A DNA stretch of 64,000 nt, from the NCBI RefSeq assembly GCF_950023065.1, contig NC_088679.1, positions 33,356,001 to 33,420,000 of the forward strand, given 5' to 3'. Both the position numbers and the translations under genes were made by a program. The notes under the pieces are model-generated. The model worked only from the letters and a program-made list of their open reading frames with translations, was not told the origin of the DNA and ran no database searches. This DNA comes from Planococcus citri. Lineage: Eukaryota > Arthropoda > Insecta > Hemiptera > Pseudococcidae. Positions within the stretch are counted from its first letter, which is position 1; every line of letters begins with the position of its first letter. Below, in pieces: positions 11,401-23,400 of this stretch.

Positions 11401-14400
11401 AGATACCCACAAATATTACCCATTACGTATGCTCATATGGGCGATTTCCTTGGCTGTGATGATATTACTTCATATAAGCAGTGTTCTCCAAATAGGAGTA
11501 AATGTTGGCTAATTGCGCGCACCATTTTTGAATAAATTGACTTTTTTCTCGAAATTTTCATCCAATTTTATGGGTAATTAGAGTGTTTAATTCCAAATGC
11601 GTATCATCTCGATCGGGTTGAAGATTTCACTCATTCCATATTTTCCCTTCTATTCCTGCCCCTTTCATTGCATTGCTAAAATGTAAAATCTCATTAACAT
11701 GGTCGTTTCGTAATATTCTGGTTATTCATATAATTGTCCCTTATAATGTATCTAAATCGAGAAGATATCAGATAAGATAAGACTGAAGTGGTCGAATTTG
11801 AATAATTTTCCAATTTAGGTACATTTTAATGTTTAATATACGTTGTTGCCAAATTGTATTTTCCGGTTTCAAATTTATTTTTAGAAAAAGAGTTACCCAT
11901 CACGAGAAACTGAAAATTAACCGCTAGCTCATTCGAAAACCACGTGCATTGAAGTGAAAATGAATTAGAGGCTGGCAGAAGAGAGAGGAGGGGGGGGGTG
12001 AAAAACCGAACAGATCATTATAAAAATTTTAGAAATGAAAAATTACTCTTAATTTTGTAGTTCTTTCAAAAATCTGGTATAGTGAGATGAAAATAAAAAT
12101 GAGTGGTAGGAAGGGGGAGGGGGGTCAAAAAATACCAAAATATTGTCATTTGAAAACATGACTTCAAAAAACAAGCGTGGTGGAATAAATAGGAAGATAA
12201 GTTGCATGGGACAAGTTGGGGGGGGGTCGAAGAAATTAGACCACATCATTATGGTATTACTTATCTATTTGTAATCTCTCTATTGTAAAGATTTTCTAAA
12301 AAATGAAAAAATTGCATCATTTTATCTAAAGAGAAAAAAAATCATAGAGAAACATGTGGAAGAGGAAAGGAAGGAGGAAATGAATCTACAAAATTTTTGG
12401 TTATCAGAATAATTCTGATAATTTTGTAAAATAATCCATAGAATGTTTACATTACAGCGTTGCCAGATTTTTGAGAAATTGAAGCAACGTTGCCAAACAC
12501 TTGAATTGTTTTAATTTTAGTTATGTGATGTTCCCAAATCCTAGTCCTATTTATTCAAATGACTTTACCTCATATCAAAGAGGAAAGGAAGAAGAGGGCG
12601 AAAAAAATGTTTCAAAAGGGTACAATTTTGATATACATACCTAATTTGATAAAAGCGACGTTGCCAAACACTTGGAACTTATCAATTTTGTGAAATACGT
12701 AGAAAAAAATGAAACATTATAAAATAATAGCATTCATTTTATGTTTGAATTTCAATGCACTGTTGCCACATGCTCTTCGAAAGGGCACAATTGTGATATG
12801 ATTTGATAGAAGCGACGTTGCCAAACACTTGAAACCTATTAAATTTTGTGGATGGTACGAGTAATTTCATCTTTGAAGAACTGTAGAAAAAATGTAACAT
12901 TTCAGAATTGAGGATAGGTGACAGCTTTCATTTCATGTTTTAATTTCAATGCAACGTTGCCAATTGCTCAAAGTGTAGCAATTTTTGCCATTGTTAGAGT
13001 TATACAAATACGTATTGAAACAGTCGTGCACGACTAGGATGAGTTTCAAAAGAACCGGTGCCATTTGCTCAACAAACAAACATACTACGATATTTACAAT
13101 GTCGTCATTGGTGAATTTGTTTGTTTAAACTATGACAAACATTATAGGAACAAACACTAGCTCCTTCCAGCTGTGCTAGAAAAATTAATCAACGTCTATG
13201 GAGTTTTCCTATTTGTATATTGACAAATACTACATACATACATCGATCATCGGCGAAAAAAATATGATTTAGTGATTTATCTTCTTACAAGTTCAAATTA
13301 TGCCCTCAGGCTGGCACTTCGTACACACACGTGTAGATATTGAGCATTTCGCAACTGTTGGAAAATTTTCTACGAGCGCAGGAAAGATGTGCCGAACATG
13401 TGTAGGAATTGGGTAAACGACTCGCATAGTCGTGTGAACTTTTCGTGTTTTTCAGTCTGCCAATGTAGACAGATACGAGTAGTTGGGAAAGAATCGATTT
13501 TTGGGACACCATATGTGTGACATTTTTCAAATACGGTGACATTAAAATATAACCTATTAGGGAACCATAGGTGTATAAGGTTATTTTCCACGTACAGTTT
13601 GGATGTTTCGTGGAAGAAATTACGAGTAATGAACTGGTGTAAAACGTGCTCTTACTCGTATAGGCAGAAATGAGTTTAGTACTATGTGTATAAGTACTAT
13701 GGTTTAATGGAATGAATTTTTTTTGTAGTGTGTTTAGCTTGTTCATTGAATATAAGTACCTATACTGCTGTTCGGATAAATGGGTATTTAGCGGTCAAGG
13801 TACATGGTGAGAGAGATTGATGATGTTTTGACGCGAGCTACTATACTGTTTTGAAGTGTAAATAAAAAGTCATCGTTGCTATATGATTATCCTTGTACGT
13901 ACGAGTACAACAAGATATCCTATGACAATTAACATTTCCAATGCGATCAATACCAATATGCATTTGAATAGGAGGAAAAAAACATCATTGGTATCTTTAT
14001 ACCAGACAGTGGCCAGTTTTTAAAATATAGGAAGCTAGGAAACGACACATAGCTCGGATGTTCAAGTACATTCTGCATTATAAGCATCACTATGTCATGC
14101 CACCGCGTGAGAAGCCATCGTAGCATTTTTTTCTCTCTTTTTTCAAGTCGACGGTTAGTTTTTTTTTCGGTTTGTTGTTCTGAATGCATAATAAGTATTT
14201 CAGTGTCAACTACGATGACATTTTGTTCGACGGTATTGGATTCGATATATCCGGACATGAGGAACTAATCGAAGATTCTGCCAACGTATGTACTCGTATA
14301 TACGTATAGTAATCGATGTAGGTACTCGTACATGTACTTACTATTTACGACTTGAATGTATTTGCGCGAGCGTTGGACGTATAATTACACGCGGAACAGA

Positions 14401-17400
14401 TTATTTCCTCAGTGAAAGTAAATCGTAGACCTTGGTTGGTTAAAATTGAAAAATCATTCGCGAAAATTTTGCCAACGTTGGCGGTTCTGCTGACACGACG
14501 TAGGGATCAGAATTCGAGATGAGCGAACGTTACGGTAGATGATCGTAAAGGTTTCGAGATCGTAGTGTTAAACTGGTTTTATATATTACGATTTGCACAC
14601 TCGATGCTATTTTTATACCATCCAATTAATTTTGGTATCGATATTATACGTTTTTATTTATTTTACGTCGTATCAATCGCCCTCCCTGTTTCATTATTCG
14701 GCTGTCAAACCGGCGACGCCGACGGTGATTTAATTGGATATGTTGATTTTTTTTTTTACTTAATCAGATTAAATTTATAATGTAAACAATATAATATGAA
14801 ATATGTCGACAATTGCGACGCCAAGATAATTTCATCTGTCAGAACACTCGGACCTTTTAACGTATGCAAATTTACAATGTAACCGGCTGATTAGCTCGAT
14901 AACTGGTTCTTGTACTCAACGTTCGTAAAAACCAGATTAGCGACGATTCTTCAATGATTGTACTCGATTTTCAATCAGCTGATTATGCTTAGTTTACCGA
15001 CTTTCTTGTGGAAATTTTTTCTGTGGAGATTGAGTGTTGCATTGTCTCTCTCTTGGTTGATTTTTTGGTGAATTTTTCAGAATTTTAGGTTTCAAGGAGG
15101 AACACGGAAGTATACTTGTGGATTTTGCAGAAAATTTTCAGGTTTTTGACCCTCTCCCCCTTTCACTGATTCAAGTCTCCTGTTCCCAAGAACTCATGGT
15201 TTGGATGTCTTTAATTTGGTTGATGTTTCAGTTTTCAGAAAATTAATTCCATTATCCTAAGCCAATAATTTCACCAAATTATTCGAAATTTTATAATAAT
15301 CTCGCACTTTAACCTGAATTTAGAACCATAAAAGCTACCTACCTATACCTACCTAAATTTAGCCCGCAGAAAAATTCGCCATAGTTGAGGAATTTTCCAC
15401 TACAGCATAATTTATCCGGTTCCAAAGTTACATATTTTTATGCAAATCTCATCGTAGACAGGTCTCTGGTATTCTCGTGAGCATAAAAAACCAGCAGCCC
15501 ACCACCGCGTGTTATGTAATGACGTTGAATGCGAAAACCTCTTTGCTTCGGGGATGGAAACACGTCGAGTTAGCTATTTCCTGTCGAAAATTACACGAAC
15601 CGTGCGAAGAAGTTCTTTTCGGCTGATTTTTATTTTTGGCAAGCATCGGTTCGGAGAGATGCTCATTGCGAAACTAGATAACCTTAAGATGTGTTTTAGA
15701 GGCCGATCCATCCTCTTTAACTGGTTTACGGCATTCAAACGTCGTCACTCAATAGACGAAGGAACGCGCTTTAATCATTATTAATGGGCTGAGAGTATGT
15801 TGTATGAAGTAGAAGATATCCGTTTAAATGATTGTAAGAATTGAAGCTCGGAAGTGCCTATGCCCACGCTTCTTTATACTCGTGTGTAATGAATCATTAA
15901 CCTATAAATTTATTTACACATCTAGATTTTTACTGAATGAACCAGTTAAATAAACGTACACGTGCGCCATTCTTATCGTCATATAGGCATACATGTGCCG
16001 ATTAACTAAATCAATACAATACGATACGATACCTGTCGAGTAAATATTTAATTTTTTTTCTTATTTTATCTGTTTACAGAAGCAGCCAGCCGAATCGATC
16101 TGTAGAAACAACACGTATTCGAGCAACTCTGTCAAAAAATCGCGCCGAAAAAATGATCACTCTTTTCTCGAGTTCCTAGCTTTGGTAAGTTTTTTACAAG
16201 TTTTTTCAACTTTTTTCTCCTCTCTTGTACTTACGTACTTACCCGAATTAACGGGAAAGCTCGGGTCAGAATATACGCTTAAAAGCGACTGTACGAGTAT
16301 ATAATGAATTTATTACCTAAACATGTGTGCGTATGTATTTTGCAATTTTTCATTTACTTCTTGGACGTAGGGGGCCGTATAGCTGGTCTGACGAGTAAGG
16401 TTTCGTACATAAGTCAACTTTACCTCTAAATGTTTACCTCTATGTGCGAGACTATCGACTAGTTCGATTTTTCTTTATCAATTATCAGGCCTTTTTGATC
16501 TAAATTAAAAGCGAGTTTTTTTTTTATGTTTTGCGAATGTCGAGTTTGTATAAGAATCTATAATTCGTACGCAGGTATAGATTGCTGGAATGGAGTTCAA
16601 CGACGGCGATCTAAAGTAGCTGATAATACGTCAGGTATTGTTTTATTCGGCGGCGGTGAAAATATTCCGAGTATTTGAGATATTTTGTCGTTTCAAATAT
16701 AGTGAGATTTCGTCAGTGTTGACGTCATTCATAGTCTCTCACAAGAACGAATGTGGAATTCTTCTGACAAGATCCGATGTGTATTGAGAAAGCGTTCCGA
16801 GTAAGAAAAGTACGTCAGTTGTGGTAAAAGCCTTCGATAGTCGAATTTTACGCACGATTAGAAAGGCAATTTGCCTTGAGGGGGGAGTTTCAAATATTTT
16901 GCGAAGTTTTAAACGAAATTTCGAGTTGGATTCGTGCTGGGACAAAGTGTCAGATTTTTTAGATACATTATAGAAATATTACTTATCCTCAAGCTTCGAA
17001 TAACCGGGGAGGGGGAGGGGGCAGCATGGAAAAATGCACTTCCGGAATAAATTTCAGATACTGAATTTCAATTTTCGACTTTTGGTCTATTTTTGTATGT
17101 ATTTTCTAATCGATTGGTGGTGGTTTTTTAGTTGTCCTGGAGTATCCAGCGGATTTTTGGATTTTCCAGTCTTAGAAAAATAGCCATAAAATGGCCTAAA
17201 ATGAGATTTTACTCCAAAATTTTCTCTGGACTCCTGCGATAATTTTAGGAAAATAGAACAAACTTGTCTCTTGAAAAAAAAAAAAAAAAAAAAACAGTGA
17301 AATTTGGTTGGCATCCATTTTTGACTCCAGAATCTGGTGGTTTCGAGTTGTTTTAAGCTCTCCAGCAAATTTTCGAATTTTTAATTTTCAAAAAAAAAAA

Positions 17401-20400
17401 AATGGAAAATGATCATTGCAAAAATTTAAAATTCAAAAATCCTCCGGACGCTCCAAAACAACTTAAATTTCCTAAAAATCTATTCGAGTGATTGAAAATA
17501 AGGTACGAACAAAATTTCAGCTTTCTATTCCAATTTGATCAAATCTTACATAATTTGCCTTTAAATTTTCAAAAATTCACCGAAAAAATGAAATTCATCT
17601 CTTTGAATTTGGGCTGCTGGTGTATTTTTGGCTGCTCTTTCGATTTTCTTTTTCCTGGTTCGAAAATAATCCTAAAAATTTTATCGAATGAGCACAGTTT
17701 TAGCTAATTTTCAATATTTCAGGCAAAAAAATCATCAACATTGAAAATTTGAAAAAAATTGAAAACTAAATTTTCGAAGATCCAATCAGTATAATTTCTA
17801 AATTTTTTCAACCTATCCACCTTTCTGGAAAAACGTGTTTTCAAGTGAAATATTTGAAAAAAGAACCAGCAGAATTTCATCTTAATGCATTGATTTAAAA
17901 CTAAAGATTTTTTTGGTAGATGGTCGTATCTTTTTTTCTTAAAAAATGAGGGGAAGGGGAAAGGAGTCGTAGATGAAATCCGCTTTTCTGTTTAACATTG
18001 ATCGAGTTTTGAAGCTGGATAAAAATTAAGGCTGAAAAGAGATTGAATGGAATTACTAAAGTATTGATTAACAAAGGTTACCTATACGAATTAAAGCCAT
18101 TAATCTTTTACGTTTTCTGTACACAATTTTTATTCTATTCTATTTTTTAAAATTACATACATACTTGAAAATTCTCAAATCTTATTATGTTTTGAATATT
18201 ATTCTATTCTGCCTTCACTAGAAAACAATCGTGTTAAGTACGTACCTACGTATTTATTTTTCTGCGTGAATAAGTACATATTTTCCAGTTATAATCCATA
18301 CGTAGTTACCTATTGTCTAGGTCAAGGTTAAAACTTACGTAGATTTTTGTTTAGTTTCTACTTGGAAGACGATGCTACGTGATGGATTATCAATTTTCTT
18401 GAATTATTCGAATTTTCTCGTAATTCAGTTTCGAAATATAGTGGTTTGAAGTTGAACTAGATGTCTAAGTTGAATGTTGAAGGAGTTCTTGTGGAAGATT
18501 TCTAGGAAAAAAATCATTAGACTTGGACTTTGCCATATCATTCGATACCTATGATAGGGAAATGATCATTTTCAGGATTGTTGAAGTGCTTAGATAACCG
18601 AAATTTTGAGTGAGATATTGAGACTTGTTCAGAAATAACTGCTCCGTCAGGGGAATCAAGTTGCCAAATGTCAATTGATATTTTTTTTGGTGGAATTTTC
18701 GCTCAAAGATGAATTATTTCACGTGACTGGTATTCGATATTTTTTTTTAACTCTTGCTTTCATCTTGACATCCGCCACAGAATACGTTTACCTACCGGCA
18801 CGAATTTCTCCGTAGTGAAGACTCGAAGTGTATCTGTCTATCTACATAATTAACACACTATGTTGGCTCGAAAGAGAAAGAGAGAGACGTCTTCGTAAAG
18901 CCGTTTACAATGCGTGTATTATAACTAGAAAAGAGTTCAATGTCCTGTAGAAGAATTTCCCAGAGTAAGGTTATAGTAATATGTAGAAGGCGTTACATAT
19001 AAAGATAACATCGAATCAACAGCCTAGCTCACGCGAAGAAGGAGGAGAGAGGTGAAAAAAGCTATTTCAAGTCATCAACAACTTTAGTGTTGAATTTGTT
19101 CGAAAGGTCGTGGCGTTTAGATAGACCTAATTTTACGCGGGCAATGCATTGATAAGGTTACGTAGCAGACGAATGAATGAGAAGGATAGAAATGAGGTCG
19201 AATGAACATAATGTAGGTTACCGGACTACCGGCTTCTTGACCTTTTAGGATGTTGGTATAGCCGAAATATCTGTTTACAAGCCAGTTGCTGTGTATCAGT
19301 CATATGATTTTTCTTACGTGTTTTTTTTCTTTCTCTCTCTTTACAGAATGCATTAGGATTAGCAGCACCAGCCAGCGATGTGTTACTCAGACGACAACAC
19401 AGCAGCTCGGCTGTTGCCAAAGAATCGGAACCGATTAGTAATACCACGACGAGTACGAAAATTTCGAACCAATCGTGGTTCCAATTATCAGGACATCCGG
19501 ATTGTTTTGCGCCAGCTGGACCTGGAACTATTTGGAAGAAATGCAGTGGCGGTACCGAACGCAATGTTTACGAAGCTCTATCGCAAGAACCCGCTTTGAA
19601 AGATATTGTACCGAGATATCTACGCGAAGTCGAATACGCCGGAGAAACGTTTATCGAATTGCAAGACTTACTACACGGTTTCAGAGATCCTCACGTGATG
19701 GATATTAAAATGGGTACGAGGACGTTTCTAGAATCCGAAGTACAGAATACGTTCGCCAGGGAAGACTTATATTTAAAAGTACGTATAAGGATGAAGAACT
19801 TGTATAAGGTTGAAAAATGAAAAAATCATGATGCTAATGGCGTTTAATTTCTTCAATTTTTAGATGATCGCAGTTGATCCTAATGCACCTACTGCCGAAG
19901 AACATACATCCAGGGCTGTGACTAAATTACGTTATATGCAGTTTAGAGAGGAGCAGAGTTCCACTAGTACGTTAGGATTTAGAATCGAAGCTATGAAGGT
20001 TGGTATTTATTTTATTTTTTCGATAGTATAAGATCTAGTGAGGTGATTAGCTTCGTGTAGTGTATAATCTGGATGAATGTGCAATGTTTCGCGACCTTCG
20101 ATGAATTAAATTTAAAACGAGTTGAGACCAGACTCAAATTGCAGTTGATGGTCATCTCACCATTCTAATAATGCCAATTGGTGAAAATATTGCCCTGTTT
20201 TCTCTTCTGAATTTTCAGAACACAAATTTACCCATAAATAAACGATTTGTAAATTTTCAACTACTCGGGTGAAATAGGATCTTTTGGATTTGGGTCATTT
20301 TTCTCAAAACAGGTTGGGTAGGAGGAGCTTGAGCAGAATTACCTTCTTTTTGAGAACTCAGACCTCCCCTACAAGGGCACCTCCGGAGCTAAAATTTTTC

Positions 20401-23400
20401 CAAGTAACTTTCAACTCAAAATGAAAGTTTCTACGAATTTGGTCACAATCCGTCTAGACTTTTTTCATGATCCACCCCAATGATCAATTCTTCAATTTAT
20501 GAATCAATTTTTTTGCGAATGATTCACCAAAAATGATTCAATTCGTTCGCGAATGATTCACCAAAAATGGTTCAATTCGTTCGTGAATGATTCACCAAAA
20601 ATTAATTCAATTCGTTCGTGAATGATTCGTCAAAAATTAGGTAAATGAATCGATTCGTTCGCGAACGAGTCATTTATATGAATCAATTCGTTCGCGAATG
20701 ATTCACCAAAAATGATTCAATTCGTTCGTGAATGATTCGCCAAAAATTAGGTAAATGAATCGATTCGTTCGCGAACGAGTCACTTATACGAATCAATTCG
20801 TTCGCGAATTATTCACCAAAAATTAATTCAATTCGTTCGTAAATGATTCGCCAAAAATTAGATAAATGAATCGATTCGTTCGCGAACGAGTCACTTACAC
20901 GAATCAATTCGTTCGCTAATGATTCACAAACTATGGTTCGTCTTCGATGATTATTTACATTTTGCAATTCGCTGCCTTTTATCCCCATGATCACCTCACC
21001 CCCTCCCCTCTCATCCACCCATTTTCTGATTTTTGACTCATATTTCTACTGGATTCAAAGATCATTCGACGAAAACTTTTCTAACAATCTATCGTTACTG
21101 TTTTACAGTTCCGTGGCTCGAAACCTGTAACCGATTTGAAAAAAGTCAAAAGCTCGCCAGAAGTTAGCGACACATTATCATTGTTCCTCAGTAACAGAGA
21201 AGATATCAGACAAAGACTGGTGACAAGACTGACGGAAATCCGCACCACTTTAGAGCAGTCGCAGTATTTTAGAACTCACGAAGTACGTACGATGTGTTAT
21301 GCTTTCTTTTTTTTTCTTCTTTTTTGTATTCATCGATATGGAAGATCGTAATTACTAAAGTCTTTGTGTATATTTACGTGTGTACTTTAGGTAGTCGGAA
21401 GCAGTATATTAATTATATACGACGACGTTAAAGTAGGCGCGTGGTTAATAGATTTCGCCAAAACCAGACCCGTTCCTTCGGATAAAATTTTGACTCATAG
21501 ACTTCCTTGGTCTCCGGGCAATCACGAAGAGGGGTTCCTCTATGGCTTGGATATGCTGATTAACGTAAGTACAAATACACATACTTACCTACAATACGAA
21601 TATATCTGTGTACATAGGCTATTACTAGTACAATTGTAGTACCTACAAATTGCTCGGAGTCGGCGTTCATTCTTTAATCCTTTCTTTTTTTTTTTTGCAA
21701 GAGCGGGCACGAGCGCGCGAACTCGTACGTGTTTGAATTTTTAAAACTTAATTAGTCCTTGAAATTTTCGCCCGATAATTGATTCCATAATTGAAATGCG
21801 TTGTAGCGTTAATTTGTAAGTGTTTTTTGAGCTTACAATTTCTTCGGGCTGGTTTCCTGCTGTACGCATTGTTCGTCTGGTCGTCGCCCATACTTAGTAT
21901 CTACATGTACTGTTTAGCAATTTTTTTTTTCTATTTTAAACACATGGAATACGAAAAATTCTTACTATGTGTTGGATATAGAGGAACATTTGGAGATAAA
22001 AAAAATTCGCAATGAGCAATTTCAACGCGCCTTCAACCGTAACCATGTATTTTGATAAGACTACATACAAACTCGTGCGTAATTCTCACCGCAGTGTTAA
22101 TAATATCTCCGTGATGGAAAAAAATACGAGCATACGAACGCGATTCTAAAATAATCCTCCAACTCGAATCGTAAAATCGTGCTTTATCGTCGTGTTTTTC
22201 AGACGATTTTTTTTCTACTTTTCGTCAACTGAGCGTGGTAACATTGGAAATGAAAAACAAAGCATGATGATAAGCTCTTAAACTTTTACGTTTTACCGGA
22301 AAATCGCTCGAATATTCGTTCAGGAAACGTCATAACAGTCTTAAAATAATTTTTTTTATCATTTTGCGAGCTGGATAATGTTTTATAATTTTTTTTTTTT
22401 GACCTACACGTTTACTTAGGTTTATTCGTGTAGGTATTAGAGGTACGTATTGCTCGTAATGTACGTTTTATATCTTGTTTTTTCCTTTCTTCGTTTTCAT
22501 CGTGATTTGTTTCCGAGTTGATTTGTAATCATTTTTTTGATGAGAACTATACAGAAAATTGATGAAATTGAGATTTTTAATCATTGATTTTACGAGGGAA
22601 CTTCTTCGGGTGTCCGCCTTCAATTTAAATGCGATCGTGATTTTTGGAAAGAGCGTGGTCTAAACATCTATTGACCAAAATTTCAGCTGCTCAAATTGAT
22701 TTCTCGATTTTTGGCGAATTTTTGAAAATTAAAAATTGATTATTTAGGCAATTTATGTTTTTTTTTAAAAAAAAATATGTACCTAACTCGTTTTTTTCAA
22801 GTAAAAATGATGAAAATGAGTTCTGAAACTAAGATCGATCGACTCCCTCGAACTGAATTTTACCATTTTCGGTCATTCTGGAGGCTCCAGCGCGATTTTC
22901 AATTTCTCCAGAATTTTAAAATTTCTGCAGAAAGCATGAAAATTAATTTGAGTACCTAAAAATTGAGTTGTGGCTTCGGTTTTTAGCTCCTCATATTAAT
23001 TTCGCTACTCCTGGAGAAATTTCATAATTTTGGAGCAATCAAAAATCGTGCTCGAGGCTCCAGAAAAGCTCAAAATAGTGAAATTCGGATTTGAGGAGCT
23101 GATTTCATAGAATTTCAAAAATATTTCTACAAACAGAAAATTGTTTTGAGTTTTTGAATTTTTTCCTTACAAATTATCTGATCTAAAAAAAGCATTTGAA
23201 ATGTCCGCCTGGAGATCAGACCAATGACCAAATGTAGATAAACTCAATGAATAGGTCTCGAAAGTAAGCCACAATTCAATTTTCAACTCCTCAAGTCAAC
23301 TTTCACACTTTCTGGAGGAATTTCAAAATTCAAGCTGGAGTCTCCAGAATGGCACGAAATAGTGAAATTCGGTTTCAGGTGAAATAGAGCCATTTGTGCA

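Noticed and set aside
13306..13746. 146-codon - strand ORF, as long as the longest real exon ORF in the window
   Set aside because: Ser/Thr/Tyr-rich with no recognisable motif; about one ORF of this length is expected by chance in 64 kb of such composition, and the start context is weak (T at -3).
13947..14258. 103-codon - strand ORF overlapping the alternative IP3K exon
   Set aside because: Protein-like at the start (MSGYIESNTVEQNVIVVDTE), but with no splice, promoter or domain support; kept only as a competitor to the + strand exon call.
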